Assembly (NCBI RefSeq): GCF_000633935.1
Contig: NZ_KK214998.1
Span: 1,130,010 to 1,194,009, forward strand
Origin: Ectothiorhodospira haloalkaliphila ATCC 51935
GTDB lineage: Bacteria; Pseudomonadota; Gammaproteobacteria; Ectothiorhodospirales; Ectothiorhodospiraceae
Direction of reading: 5' to 3'
DNA: 64,000 nt
Shown here: positions 1-8,536 of the stretch, piece by piece
Layout: each line of letters starts with the position of its first letter
Numbering within the stretch: position 1 is the stretch's first letter
Notes under the pieces: model-generated
Databases searched by the model: none
What the model was told of the DNA's origin: nothing
What the model saw: only the letters and a program-made list of their open reading frames with translations
Made by a program: the position numbers and the translations under genes

Positions 1-1
1 C

Positions 2-394
2 GAGCGCGGCTTCGTCCGGTTCCCGGAGGGCGGCGGCCTGCTGAGGTCGCTGAACGATGTGCAAACGCAGCAGGCGGGCCTGGGTCTGCACTGGCGCGCC
101 GACGACGCGCATCAGGGCTTTTTCAGCCTGGCTCAGCCGCTGCGCGTGGAATCCGGACAGGCAGCATTCGACATTCCGGTGGGCCGCACCCTGGAAGGAT
201 CAGTCATCCGGGAACGCCGGCAAGTCCCCCTCACCCCCACCGGCCGGCAGACCGATATCGAACTGGGCTACGCCTTTTCACCCTCCCCCACCCGGCGCCT
301 GGAGTTCAATGTGCTGCATGTGCTGGAGCCGGACCATGTGCGCACTGCCCCTGCCGACACGGCGGTGCTGACACGGTACGGGCGGCGGTTCTGA
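2..394 (+). CDS. C-terminal end of an autotransporter-like serine protease (partial)
   Basis: An open frame enters from the left edge and ends at 394, giving about 130 residues. The run FSLAQPLRVESG followed by GRTLEGSVIRERR and a closing LGYAF...RYGRRF resembles the C-terminal region of S8-family (subtilisin-like) proteins with an outer-membrane-anchored tail. The last residue is Phe, as is usual for outer-membrane beta-barrel proteins. The catalytic part would lie upstream of this window, so the enzyme assignment is inferred from tail similarity only. It could also be another large surface protein with the same tail. Confidence 0.5.
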   Translation, partial: ERGFVRFPEGGGLLRSLNDVQTQQAGLGLHWRADDAHQGFFSLAQPLRVESGQAAFDIPVGRTLEGSVIRERRQVPLTPTGRQTDIELGYAFSPSPTRRLEFNVLHVLEPDHVRTAPADTAVLTRYGRRF

Positions 395-416
395 GTCGGT
401 GCCAACTACGGCAGGT

Positions 417-556
417 GTCAGGCTCAGATCGTCTCCACATCAAAAGCCACGATCTGCCGCCTTTCGCGGGAGAATTCCACACCGATCAGGTGAATGGGCT
501 TGCCGGTGGCGCGGTATTTATCGGCGTAGCCTCTGGCCTTGATCTGTTCCAGGGCA
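417..556 (-). pseudogene. C-terminal fragment of an AAA-ATPase/PD-(D/E)XK gene
   Basis: Reverse-strand reading gives the tail IGVEFSRERRQIVAFDVE and a stop, nearly identical to the last ~45 residues of the two complete ATPase genes at 4904-6472 and 6637-8199. Homology stops abruptly near 556, where HigB-like sequence begins on the opposite strand. Together with the 5' fragment at 1040-1099 this is what remains of one ATPase copy whose middle is missing. Confidence 0.85.
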
Positions 557-759
557 AAGCCCTTTACGAGAAGGGATCAACGAAAGGGGTGCAGCAAAAC
601 CACGTCAAGAAACTGCGTCGCATTCTGGCCAACCTGGATGAAGCCAAAGAGTCGCAGGATATGGACTTACCAGGGTACAAGCTGCATGAACTGAAAGGTG
701 ATCGAGAAGGGTTCTGGTCAGTACACCTTGGTTCTTTCACGTTAAACAGCAAGAGGTAA
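557..759 (+). pseudogene. HigB/RelE-type toxin remnant fused to an ATPase fragment
   Basis: The forward frame contains KALYEKGSTKGVQQ and later LPGYKLHELKGDREGFWSV, the core of the HigB (proteic killer, RelE superfamily) mRNA interferases. The usual start is gone: the frame runs backwards into antisense ATPase sequence, so the first residues were replaced. After WSV the family normally continues with a strand ending in a catalytic-region motif of the NWRITF type. Here it ends in unrelated LGSFTLNSKR. Both ends are therefore altered and the toxin is probably inactive. The intact antitoxin gene follows after 7 bases. Confidence 0.75.
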
Positions 760-766
760 CATCATC

Positions 767-1048
767 ATGGCCCTGTTCAACCCACCACATCCCGGCGAAA
801 TTTTGAGAGAGGACGTCATCGAGGCCTTGGGCTTGACCGTAAGCGACGCCGCCAAGCGACTGGGGCTGACCCGAGTACAGCTTTCGCGCGTACTCAATGA
901 GCGTGCCGGCATTAGCCCCGACCTGGCCGTGCGTCTTGAGCGCGCCGGCATCAGTACCGCGAGACAGTGGATGGCTCTGCAGTCGTCTTATAAACTGTGG
1001 CAAGCCGAGCAACGCTCGCAACCTGATGTCGAACGCCTAAAGGTCTGA
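767..1048 (+). CDS. higA: HigA-family antitoxin (HTH-XRE)
   Basis: This 93-residue protein begins NPPHPGEILREDVIEALGLT, the signature opening of HigA antitoxins. It carries a Cro/C1-type helix-turn-helix at about residues 24-60 (VSDAAKRLGLTRVQLSRVLNE). HigA proteins bind and neutralise HigB and repress the operon. It lies 7 bases after the damaged toxin, the standard toxin-first order. Its last codons and stop (1040-1048) coincide with the start of an ATPase fragment, so the extreme C-terminus may have been trimmed. With a defective toxin it may now act only as an orphan regulator. Confidence 0.88.
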   Translation: MALFNPPHPGEILREDVIEALGLTVSDAAKRLGLTRVQLSRVLNERAGISPDLAVRLERAGISTARQWMALQSSYKLWQAEQRSQPDVERLKV

Positions 1049-1099
1049 ATCCCGATGGGGAGTCTGAGGCGCTGATGGTTCGCCATGCCTGGGCCTCCG
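1040..1099 (-). pseudogene. N-terminal fragment of the AAA-ATPase gene
   Basis: On the reverse strand, 1040-1075 matches the first codons of the ATPase genes (the LRLPIGIQT segment). The bases up to about 1099 match their upstream leader (gcctccggg). It is collinear with the C-terminal fragment at 417-556, so higBA sits where the ATPase interior should be. Confidence 0.75.
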
Positions 1100-1219
1100 G
1101 GGACAAGTATCATGCCGATGGCAGTCTATCATGGTCCCGGAGGTGGACCACTTCAGTGCTGTGCTTGGGTGGGAGCAGCCTGTGCCTGTCGTCGCCCTCC
1201 TGCTTCGTGGCATTTAAGG

Positions 1220-2606
1220 GAGTTAAAGTCAGATCTGGTGTATGGGGAAGGAAGGGTGGCGTATCCTGTTGATTGATCACGACCAAGATCTCAATCAACA
1301 AAAACGGATACGCCATGACCAAGTCTACCCTTCAAGCTGTTTCACAACCAGAACCTCAGGCCACGGATCCGCTGCACGAGCTGCTGCGCCAGGGTGCCCG
1401 CGACCTGATCACCCAGGCGGTCGAGGCCGAGCTGGCCACCTTCCTGGCGCAGTATGCCGAGAAGCGCCTCGAGGATGGGCGTCAGGCCGTGGTTCGCAAC
1501 GGTCACCTGCCTGAACGCACGGTTCAGACCGGGATCGGTGATGTCAGCGTCAAAGTGCCCAAGGTGCCCAAGGTGCGTGACCGCAGCGGGGGTGGCGCCT
1601 GCTTCAACAGCAGTCTGCTGCCACCCTACCTGAGACGGGCTCGCAGTGTTGAGGAGTTGATCCCCTGGCTCTACCTGAAGGGGGTCTCCACCGGGGACTA
1701 CCAGGAGGCCCTGGGGGCGTTGCTTGGCGAGAAGGCCAAGGGGCTCTCGGCCAACACAGTGTCACGGCTCAAGAAGCAGTGGGAGGACGAGCACACCACG
1801 TGGCGGCAGATGGACCTGTCAGACCGTCGCTACGTCTACTGGTGGGCAGACGGCATCTACAGCAAGGTGCGCATGGATAACCGTTTGTGCCTGCTGGTGA
1901 TCATCGGAGTCACCGAGCACGGTCGCAAGGAGCTGGTGGCTGTCGAGGATGGGTTCCGCGAGTCGGCAGATAGCTGGGAGGCGCTGCTCACCCACCTGCG
2001 GGAACGCGGCCTCACCACCGGTCCCAAGTTGGCTGTGGGTGACGGTGCCATGGGGTTCTGGGCGGCGCTGAGCAAGGTTTATCCACAGACGGACCATCAG
2101 CGTTGCTGGGTTCACAAGACGGCGAATGTGCTCAACAAGCTGCCCAAGTCGGTGCAGCCCAAGGTCAAGTCTGACCTCCAGGAAATCTGGATGGCGCAGA
2201 CCCGGGAAGGGGCTCACAAGGCCTTTGACCGCACCCTGAAGCGCTTCGAGGCCAAGTACCCCAAGGCGATGGCATGCCTGAACAAGGACCGGGATGAACT
2301 GCTGGCGTTTTACGATTACCCGGCGGAGCATTGGGTGCACATCCGCACCACCAACCCGGTTGAATCGACCTTCTCTACGGTTCGCCTGCGGACCAAGCGC
2401 AGCCGGAACTGTGGATCCCGGGCGACGACCCTGGCGATGGTATTCAAGCTGCTTCAGAGCGCCCAGAAGCGCTGGAGACGCATCAAGCATTTCCAGAAGC
2501 TGGAACTGGTCGTCAACAACGTCAAGTTCCAGGACGGGGAGCAAGTAATCGATCAGTCAGACAGGAAGGCCGCCTGACCGTCGTACACCAGATTTGACAA
2601 TAACTC
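1220..2606 (+). mobile_element. Complete IS256-family insertion sequence
   Basis: A 1387-bp element with imperfect terminal inverted repeats. The left end starts GAGTTAAAGTCAGATCTGG and the right end, reversed, starts GAGTTATTGTCAAATCTGG; 20 of the first 23 bases match. Both sides carry the 9-bp direct repeat CATTTAAGG (1211-1219 and 2607-2615), a target duplication of the length usual for IS256. One transposase gene fills it. Intact ends, duplication and frame suggest a recent insertion. Confidence 0.93.
1315..2577 (+). CDS. IS256-family transposase (mutator type)
   Basis: About 420 residues from the ATG at 1315; a longer frame back to 1273 adds residues from the terminal region and is unlikely. 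The family's features are visible: [19 protein letters not shown] near residue 60, [14 protein letters not shown] with the first catalytic Asp, [14 protein letters not shown] with the second Asp, and the C-terminal [19 protein letters not shown] with the catalytic Glu. It is the only gene of the element and appears undamaged. Confidence 0.95.
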   Translation: MTKSTLQAVSQPEPQATDPLHELLRQGARDLITQAVEAELATFLAQYAEKRLEDGRQAVVRNGHLPERTVQTGIGDVSVKVPKVPKVRDRSGGGACFNSSLLPPYLRRARSVEELIPWLYLKGVSTGDYQEALGALLGEKAKGLSANTVSRLKKQWEDEHTTWRQMDLSDRRYVYWWADGIYSKVRMDNRLCLLVIIGVTEHGRKELVAVEDGFRESADSWEALLTHLRERGLTTGPKLAVGDGAMGFWAALSKVYPQTDHQRCWVHKTANVLNKLPKSVQPKVKSDLQEIWMAQTREGAHKAFDRTLKRFEAKYPKAMACLNKDRDELLAFYDYPAEHWVHIRTTNPVESTFSTVRLRTKRSRNCGSRATTLAMVFKLLQSAQKRWRRIKHFQKLELVVNNVKFQDGEQVIDQSDRKAA

Positions 2607-2670
2607 CATTTAAGGTGGAGACGAGCATAGCGCGACCGACCCTGGCCTTCTTTCGGAAGGGGGGCACCAA

Positions 2671-2703
2671 AAGGCGTGGAACTCTTCATGAATTCCACGC
2701 CTT
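2671..2703 (-). terminator. Hairpin terminator after the beta-barrel gene
   Basis: An 11-bp perfect stem (AAGGCGTGGAA / TTCCACGCCTT) with an 11-base loop, followed by TTTT when read on the reverse strand. It lies 56 bases past the stop of the gene at 2759-3415. Confidence 0.7.
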
Positions 2704-2758
2704 GAGAGTCCTTCCCCTATTTCCCTTTACACTTCAAACATAACGCGAACTGCTACCA

Positions 2759-3415
2759 TCATCTCCCAAACGCATACTGGTAGCCGAGAGTGAAAATCTT
2801 GGTATCATCGCCAACACCAATCGTTCCCCGAATGGAGTGTTGATCCTGCCACCAACCCGCCACACCAAGAGAAAGAATGGTTTCATCCCCGAAGTCATCA
2901 TAGCTCGAGCGGTAAACATTGGCATTTACCTCAAAGCTCTGACTTACCCAATGCCTGGCAAACGCACCAAACCCAATTCCATTTTCATCGGCTTTCCCAC
3001 AATCCCACGAAAAGCAAACCTCCGCCTCCGTGTTGAGGAGATCCAAGACCGCACCTACGTCTGTCCTATCTCCAACGGCTTGCACCAAGCCCACACCAAT
3101 CCCTACATCCCGCACACTGATCTCCGTGCGAGATCCTTTGCTACTTTGGTAAGAATAGCCTAGGCGCAGAAAAACGTTATCAGTCGCCTGAAAACTGGCA
3201 CCAAGCCCTACCCCGGCAACGCCATCGTGAACCTCCCACCCATAATACGTGGGCATATAAAGATCATCATCAAAGCTTGTGTAAACATACGCCACGTCGA
3301 GCGTACTGTAACTGAAATTGGAGGCACTCGCACAAACCGGCGCAAGCAGCAAGGATGCAGCAAACACACTAGAGGCAGCAACCTTGGAAGACACAACGCG
3401 ACCATTCAATGGCAC
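2759..3415 (-). CDS. Putative outer-membrane beta-barrel protein
   Basis: About 218 residues starting at a GTG (3415) that lies 8 bases after an AGGAG ribosome site; a longer frame to 3442 lacks such a site. A signal peptide is clear (VVSSKVAASSVFAASLLLAP, then ASA). The mature part is a series of alternating aromatic strands (TLDVAYVYTSF, VFLRLGYSYQSS, KIFTLGYQYAFGR), typical of small porin-like or OmpW-type barrels. It ends YAFGR rather than in a terminal Phe. It has two Cys in VCFSWDCG. No close family is recognised. It is less GC-rich than its neighbours and preceded by a TGTAGG-type palindrome 331 bases upstream. Confidence 0.72.
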   Translation of the reverse strand: MPLNGRVVSSKVAASSVFAASLLLAPVCASASNFSYSTLDVAYVYTSFDDDLYMPTYYGWEVHDGVAGVGLGASFQATDNVFLRLGYSYQSSKGSRTEISVRDVGIGVGLVQAVGDRTDVGAVLDLLNTEAEVCFSWDCGKADENGIGFGAFARHWVSQSFEVNANVYRSSYDDFGDETILSLGVAGWWQDQHSIRGTIGVGDDTKIFTLGYQYAFGR

Positions 3416-3931
3416 TATAAACTCTCCTGAGACTGCGTCCATCAGAGGACAATTATTTATTTTTATAAGCCCAAAAGCTCGTTTGAATCATACAGACTTA
3501 AACCAGAGATCAAAGCACGCAGGAATAAGCAATACCTGCTTTTTGCGCTCAGAATCCAGGCATCAGTCACGTATGCACTTTCAGAACCGCCTGCACCCAC
3601 TTATTACGGATGACACCAAGGACGACCATCGCAAAATAATGTGAAGCTTTAGGAGGCAGCCCTAAAAGCGGCAGATACGATATCACGTTGATTTTCCTGA
3701 AAACGACCGCTTGTCGGGTTTTTTGGTCAGCTAACGGTTTGACGATGTAGGGATTTTCCTACAACGGATCGCCAAGGCAATGGTTTTATCACGCCACCAC
3801 GCCAGACCGGTACGGCACTGCTGAACTCCATGTCCAGCTTGGGACGCTCCCTGTCCCCATCGGCAAAGATGGCCGAGTTAAAATCACTAATAACTGGGCA
3901 CCAGCCAACTCGGGCTCATGAGCTGCTCATG
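3416..3931. other. Intergenic region carrying a conserved palindrome
   Basis: About 516 bases with no convincing gene. It is AT-richer than the surroundings and includes an AT-rich stretch just upstream of the beta-barrel gene, where its promoter should lie. The palindrome at 3746-3763 is the only element shared with other loci. Forward frames over the lipoprotein end are shadows. Confidence 0.6.
3746..3763 (-). promoter_or_regulatory. TGTAGG-N6-CCTACA palindrome, copy 1
   Basis: Read towards the beta-barrel gene it is TGTAGGAAAATCCCTACA, a perfect 6+6 inverted repeat with an A-rich spacer. It lies 331 bases upstream of that gene's GTG. The architecture equals the GacA box (TGTAAG-N6-CTTACA) with one changed base per arm, which points to a LuxR/FixJ-type response regulator. 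That is inference. Confidence 0.6.
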
Positions 3932-4543
3932 TCATGGATATGCCTCCACGAGCGTGACTTCCGCCCCCGTCTTTTTCACTTCATCAACAACGCCTTCGAT
4001 CGTGCGAGGCAGGAACTGGCTGGAGTCGCCCAGGACGTTACGCGCCAAGGTCGCTCCCAGCAGAGCCGGGGTCACAGCACCAGACTTCTTGCTGAAGGCA
4101 ACATAAATATCAATATGATAACCGGCCTTATAGGGCTGAAGACACAAGAAGAAAGTGGTGTTTTCTCCGTACTGATTCATTGAGCGGTCATCAGCATTCA
4201 CCGTCATCACAGCCTGATCACACGAAGGCACACGAAAGGCCCCCCCAGACGCCGCAGCTAACGCACCCAAGTTGGAACCTTGGAACGGGTCGACCAACCT
4301 GAACCGTGCAGGCTCATCCGGCAACGGGGAAGGTGGAATTCGGTTATCTACCCGAACCTCACTCATGTGGTTTTGCAACCCCGTTACAATGGCATCACTA
4401 AGATCACGCGTGGTTATGGTATCGGTTGGCGTGACATGATAGATGGCATAACTTTCTTCTCGCTCCGTAGTAGGCGTCATGGAAGCACAACCCACCAGAA
4501 CCCCCAAAGATAAAGCCGCGGCAACAGGTACAAAAGGTCTCAT
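3932..4543 (-). CDS. Putative outer-membrane lipoprotein
   Basis: About 203 residues from the ATG at 4543, which follows AAAGGAAA. The N-terminus MRPFVPVAAALSLGVLVGC is a lipoprotein signal with lipobox LVGC, so Cys at about residue 19 should be lipidated. The mature protein has two further Cys (PSCDQ, FLCLQ) that may pair, and no transmembrane segment. No known family is recognised. It follows a TGTAGG palindrome 223 bases upstream and sits beside the beta-barrel gene on the same strand. This suggests an envelope pair under one regulator, although about 500 bases separate the two genes. Confidence 0.78.
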   Translation of the reverse strand: MRPFVPVAAALSLGVLVGCASMTPTTEREESYAIYHVTPTDTITTRDLSDAIVTGLQNHMSEVRVDNRIPPSPLPDEPARFRLVDPFQGSNLGALAAASGGAFRVPSCDQAVMTVNADDRSMNQYGENTTFFLCLQPYKAGYHIDIYVAFSKKSGAVTPALLGATLARNVLGDSSQFLPRTIEGVVDEVKKTGAEVTLVEAYP

Positions 4544-4766
4544 CAAAAAGTTTCCTTTGAATAATTTTCAGGGAAATCCAATCGCGTTACAAAAGCCCCC
4601 ATGTGAAGTCGACAGCATAGCTGTAGCGTTGACCTCAAATAGCCTGGCGCCCCCAGCGCCCGCCAACGCCGATCAACTCGCACGGAAACTGAGCCACAGA
4701 GTGTCATAGCGGCATCCCCCAAGGACACCGCTCATCTGAATTTTGGCGCACTTCAAGGAGTGTTTT

Positions 4767-4784
4767 TGTAGGGATTTTCCTACA
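4767..4784 (-). promoter_or_regulatory. TGTAGG-N6-CCTACA palindrome, copy 2
   Basis: Identical to copy 1 (TGTAGGAAAATCCCTACA read towards the gene), 223 bases upstream of the lipoprotein start at 4543. Identity over all 18 bases between two otherwise different leaders argues for function. Confidence 0.62.
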
Positions 4785-4847
4785 ATCTGACCTCTTCGCC
4801 CCCCCACTCAAGCTGGAACCAGCGGATCGGGCGTTCGACCAACGGGT

Positions 4848-4898
4848 ACAAGCTGCATGAACTGAAAGGCGATCGAGAAGGGTTCTGGTCAGTACAGT
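4848..4898 (+). pseudogene. HigB-type toxin scrap
   Basis: About 50 bases encode GYKLHELKGDREGFWSV, matching 673-724 of the first higB remnant with one or two differences. Immediately after it the 3' end of the ATPase gene begins. The same two sequences are joined in the opposite order near 556. Confidence 0.7.
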
Positions 4899-4903
4899 CA
4901 GGC

Positions 4904-6472
4904 TCAGATCCTCTCCACATCAAAAGCCACGATCTGCCGCTGTTCGCGGGAGAATTCCACACCGATCAGGTGAATGGGCTTGCCGGTGGCGCGGCATTTA
5001 TCGGCATAGCCTCTGGCCTTGATCTGTTCCAGGGCCTTGCCTTCGGGCAGTTGCTCCACCACCTTGAACTCGAACAGGTAGATATGCCCGGCAAAGTCCA
5101 CAGCCATGTCCACCTTGCCGTGGTGGCTGGAGTCTTCCACCGTGACCTGGACCCCCAGGGCCGCAAAATGGCTGTAAAACACACTGGCATAATGCCCTTC
5201 GTATTGGGCGATGGGGTTGTTGCGGTACCAATCGTGGGGCAGACCGGCGTACAGGGCTTTCATGTGGGCCTCAAGGCCTGCCATGTCAGCGGCCTTCAGC
5301 AGGCGGGGCAAGCGGATGACCACGTCATCGAAGACGGCATGAGTCACACCCAGCGCCGGTAGCAGAGCCTCGTTGAGGCTGATCTCCACCTCCTGGTTGG
5401 GCAGGCCCAGTTTGTAGAGTGGCCGGTTCGGGACTTCTTCGTGGATGTCCTTCAAGGTGAGGTAGCCGGTCTGGAACAGCAGGGCATCGGTGGAGATATC
5501 CTCCACATCGAAGCGGCTGAGCAGTGCCGGTCGGCTGTGCCAGGCGGTGAGCGCAGGAGTGAAGACGCCGCGTTCCTTGAGGATATCCACCAGAAAGGTG
5601 GGGGTCGCGCTCTCGAACCAGTAAGGTCCGAACTGACGATTTTGCAAGAGCAGCAGCACATCGAAAGGGTTATAGACGGAGGTCACCTCCTGCCCACCCC
5701 AGCGGTAACCGTTGTACCACTGCCGGATGGCATCGCGATCCAGGCCAGGCAGCTCGGGGGCAAACACCGTATCCAGATCATCATCGGTGTAGCCGCAGAG
5801 GGTGGTGAACTCGGGTAGCAGGGTGATGTCTCGCAGGTTGTTCAGCCCCGAGAACAGACTGACCTTGCTGAACTTGGATACGCCCGTGAGCAGCACCAGG
5901 TGCAGGTGCGGATCGGCATCCTTGAGCACGCTGTAGAGGTTCTTCAGGCCTTCGCGCAGCTCACGGGCGCGCTCGGGGTCGCGAATGTTGTCCAGGATGG
6001 GCTTGTCGTATTCATCGATCAGCAGCACCGCCGGCTTGCCCGTTTCCTGGTAAGCGAGTTCCAGCAGGTCCGAAAATTCACCGGGAATATCCGCCTTGGG
6101 CGTGGCAGCCAGCGTGAAACGCTCCCGATGCCTGCGCAGCTGATGGCGAATGCGCTCATCCAGCTCATCTCGGCTGCGCATCACGCCGCTGCCAAAACTC
6201 AGGCGGATCACCGGATGGACGGTCTGCCAGTCCCAGCGGTCGTGGATGTAAAGCCCCTCAAAGAGTGACCGACGGCCCTCGAACAGGCAGCGCAGGGTAT
6301 CCAGCAGCAGGCTCTTGCCAAAGCGTCGAGGGCGGGAGAGGAAGTAGTACTTGTTCTGATGGACCAGACGCTCAATGACGGGGGTCTTGTCCACGTAGTA
6401 GTAGCCCCCCTCGCGGATCTCGGAGAAGGTTTGAATCCCGATGGGGAGTCTGAGGCGCTGATCAGTAGCCAT
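4904..6472 (-). CDS. AAA-ATPase-like / PD-(D/E)XK nuclease (DUF1703), copy A
   Basis: A 522-residue protein of the AAA-ATPase_like plus DUF1703 architecture. Residues 1-45 carry the family start (GGYYYVDKT). RPRRFGKSLLLDTLR near residue 48 is the P-loop and AVLLIDEYDKPIL near residue 145 the Walker B segment. The C-terminal nuclease-like fold shows HGKVDMAVDFAGHIYLFEFK, fitting the D...E-x-K core. The cellular role of this family is not established; it is common in large paralogous sets in bacteria rich in mobile elements. It is the first of two tandem copies about 1.73 kb apart, nearly identical at both ends and divergent between residues ~300 and 420. Confidence 0.88.
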   Translation of the reverse strand: MATDQRLRLPIGIQTFSEIREGGYYYVDKTPVIERLVHQNKYYFLSRPRRFGKSLLLDTLRCLFEGRRSLFEGLYIHDRWDWQTVHPVIRLSFGSGVMRSRDELDERIRHQLRRHRERFTLAATPKADIPGEFSDLLELAYQETGKPAVLLIDEYDKPILDNIRDPERARELREGLKNLYSVLKDADPHLHLVLLTGVSKFSKVSLFSGLNNLRDITLLPEFTTLCGYTDDDLDTVFAPELPGLDRDAIRQWYNGYRWGGQEVTSVYNPFDVLLLLQNRQFGPYWFESATPTFLVDILKERGVFTPALTAWHSRPALLSRFDVEDISTDALLFQTGYLTLKDIHEEVPNRPLYKLGLPNQEVEISLNEALLPALGVTHAVFDDVVIRLPRLLKAADMAGLEAHMKALYAGLPHDWYRNNPIAQYEGHYASVFYSHFAALGVQVTVEDSSHHGKVDMAVDFAGHIYLFEFKVVEQLPEGKALEQIKARGYADKCRATGKPIHLIGVEFSREQRQIVAFDVERI

Positions 6473-6636
6473 GCAGGCCTCCAGAGTGAAGCGTCGTACG
6501 GGCGGGAGTTTATCACAGCCGCCGGGAAGGGCCGCTAATGCTCATGCTTCACGGCGGGTGCCCCCCCCGATCATGAAAGATACGATCCAGGTCCCTCATG
6601 GGGTGGGTACCTGGCCAGCCAGCTTGCATAGGGAGT

Positions 6637-8199
6637 TCAGATCGTCTCCACATCAAAAGCCACGATCTGCCGCCTTTCGCGGGAGAATTCCACACCGATC
6701 AGGTGAATGGGCTTGCCAGTGGCGCGGTATTTGTCGGCGTAGCCTTTGGCCTGGATCTGCGCCAGGGCCTTGCCTTCGGGCAGTTGCTCCACCACCTTGA
6801 ATTCGAACAGGTAGATGTGCCCGGCAAAGTCCACCGCCATGTCCACCTTGCCATGGTGGCTGGAATCTTCCACCGTGATCTGCCCCCCCAGGGCCGCAAA
6901 GTGACTGTAAAACACACTGGCATAATGCCCTTCGTATTGGGCGATGGGGTTGTTGCGGTACCAGTCGTGAGGCAGGCCCGCATAGAGGGCCTTGAGGTGG
7001 CTTTCCAGCCCGGCCAGGTCATGGTTGCGCAGGTGGGTAAACAGGGTTCTGCGCTCCCGAGGTGCGTTTTCCAGGCCCAGCGAGGGCAGCAGGGCAAGGT
7101 TGAGACTGGTTTCCACTTCCTGGTTGGGAAAGCCCAGGGTGTACTGGCGGTACCCCAGCATGGGTTCTTCCAATGTCTTGATGGTCAGGTAGCCGGCCTG
7201 GAACAGCAGGGCGTCGGTACTGATGTTGTCCACGTCGAACTGGCTGAGCAGTTCGTATTCCGTTTCCCAATGGTCCAGAGACGGCGTGTAGATACCCCGT
7301 TGCCTGAGCATATCCACCAGAAAGGTGGGAGTCGCGCTCTCGAACCAGTAGGGGCCGAATTGGCGATTCTGGAGCAACAGCAGGACGTCGAAGGGGTTAT
7401 AAACGGAGGTCACCTCCTGCCCACCCCAGCGGTAACCGTTGTACCACTGCCGGATGGCATCGCGATCCAGGCCAGGCAGCTCGGGGGCAAACACCGTATC
7501 GAGATCTTCATCGGTGTAGCCGCAAAGGGTGGTGTAGTCGGGTAACAGGGTGATGTCGCGCAGGTTGTTCAGCCCCGAGAACAGGCTGACCTTGCTGAAC
7601 TTGGAGACACCGGTGAGCAGCACCAGGTGCAGGTACGGATCGGCGTCCTTGAGCACGCTGTAGAGGTTCTTCAGGCCTTCGCGCAGCTCGCGGGCGCGCT
7701 CGGGATCCCGAATGTTGTCCAGGATGGGCTTGTCGTATTCGTCGATCAGCAGCACCACCGGCTTGCCCGTTTCCTGGTGAGCAAGTTCCAGCAGGTCCGA
7801 AAATTCACCGGGAATATCCGCCCTGGGCGTGGCAGCCAGCGTGAAACGCTCGCGTTGCCTGCGCAGCTGATGGCGAATGCGCTCGTCCAGCTCATCGCGG
7901 CTGCGCATCACGCCGCTGCCAAAACTCAGACGAATCACCGGATGGACGGTCTGCCAGTCCCAGCGGTCGTGGATGTAAAGCCCCTCAAAGAGTGACCGAC
8001 GGCCCTCGAACAGGCAGCGCAGGGTGTCCAGCAGCAGGCTCTTGCCGAAGCGTCGGGGGCGGGAGAGGAAGTAGTACTTGTTCTGGTGGACCAGGCGCTC
8101 GATGACGGGCGTCTTGTCCACGTAGTAATAGCCCCCCTCGCGGATCTCGGAGAAGGTCTGAATCCCGATGGGGAGTCTGAGGCGCTGATCAGTAGCCAT
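6637..8199 (-). CDS. AAA-ATPase-like / PD-(D/E)XK nuclease (DUF1703), copy B
   Basis: About 520 residues from the ATG at 8199, the same start context as copy A. A longer frame to 8370 only adds a remnant of an unrelated Rpn gene. P-loop (RPRRFGKSLLLD), Walker B (VVLLIDEYDKPIL) and the nuclease motif (GKVDMAVDF...FEFK) are intact. Copies A and B agree closely through residue ~300 and again from ~420 to the end. Between these points (around 7040-7300 here) they differ much more, which suggests a specificity region or past gene conversion. The 3' flank (GGCCAGCCAGCTT) recurs at 9220, marking a third lost copy. Confidence 0.88.
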   Translation of the reverse strand: MATDQRLRLPIGIQTFSEIREGGYYYVDKTPVIERLVHQNKYYFLSRPRRFGKSLLLDTLRCLFEGRRSLFEGLYIHDRWDWQTVHPVIRLSFGSGVMRSRDELDERIRHQLRRQRERFTLAATPRADIPGEFSDLLELAHQETGKPVVLLIDEYDKPILDNIRDPERARELREGLKNLYSVLKDADPYLHLVLLTGVSKFSKVSLFSGLNNLRDITLLPDYTTLCGYTDEDLDTVFAPELPGLDRDAIRQWYNGYRWGGQEVTSVYNPFDVLLLLQNRQFGPYWFESATPTFLVDMLRQRGIYTPSLDHWETEYELLSQFDVDNISTDALLFQAGYLTIKTLEEPMLGYRQYTLGFPNQEVETSLNLALLPSLGLENAPRERRTLFTHLRNHDLAGLESHLKALYAGLPHDWYRNNPIAQYEGHYASVFYSHFAALGGQITVEDSSHHGKVDMAVDFAGHIYLFEFKVVEQLPEGKALAQIQAKGYADKYRATGKPIHLIGVEFSRERRQIVAFDVETI

Positions 8200-8289
8200 G
8201 CAGGCCTCCGGGAGTGAAGCGTCATGCTCGTGAGAGTTTATCACAGCCGCCGGGAAGGATTTGCACCTCCAATCTCTCGCCAGCTTATC

Positions 8290-8400
8290 CTGGCGCACTG
8301 CCTGTTCCTTTCCCCCCCGGGCCTCCACGTGAATGATCACCCAGGTCTCGCTGCCATCCCGTGCATACACCTGGATCAGCTTGCCGGCACGGCGTCGACC
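8290..8400 (-). pseudogene. Rpn-type nuclease fragment
   Basis: Reverse-strand sequence encodes IQVYARDGSETWVIIHVEA, matching residues ~77-95 of the complete Rpn-like gene at 13348-14337. Neither end of the gene is present. It lies directly upstream of ATPase copy B and extends that frame artificially. Confidence 0.75.
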
Positions 8401-8464
8401 ACTATTTCATGTCACCGTTTGCCTCTGGAAGGCACGGTTCAAGAGTGCCCCTTTTCCCATCATT

Positions 8465-8498
8465 CCTCTTGGCGTACGAACACCTCTTGGCGTACTAT
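8465..8498 (+). promoter_or_regulatory. Promoter/operator of the relE-nadS pair with 13-bp direct repeats
   Basis: CCTCTTGGCGTAC occurs twice (8465-8477 and 8483-8495), 18 bases apart. TTGGCG (8469-8474) and TACTAT (8493-8498) are spaced 18 bases as a -35/-10 pair, so the repeats cover the promoter. This is the layout expected for autoregulation by the antitoxin. Binding by the antitoxin is inference. Confidence 0.5.
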
Positions 8499-8536
8499 GT
8501 ACACGCACCAAGACGCCGGCCAAGGTAACCATTTCC

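Larger units (their letters stand above)
4544..4903. other. Intergenic region with palindrome and toxin-gene scrap
   Basis: About 360 bases. It holds the lipoprotein gene leader, the second palindrome (4767-4784) and a short HigB-like scrap (4848-4898). The rest shows nothing recognisable. Confidence 0.6.

Noticed and set aside
415-759. A complete 114-residue toxin starting at 415
   Set aside because: The first third is antisense ATPase sequence and the last ten residues do not fit the family; treated as a chimeric pseudogene.
6598-7545. Forward open frame of 315 codons
   Set aside because: Antisense to ATPase copy B; the equivalent frames appear opposite copy A, as expected for a shadow.
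8333-8536. N-terminal extension of the RelE-type toxin
   Set aside because: This stretch includes the promoter repeats and an Rpn remnant on the other strand; family members start at the equivalent of 8537.
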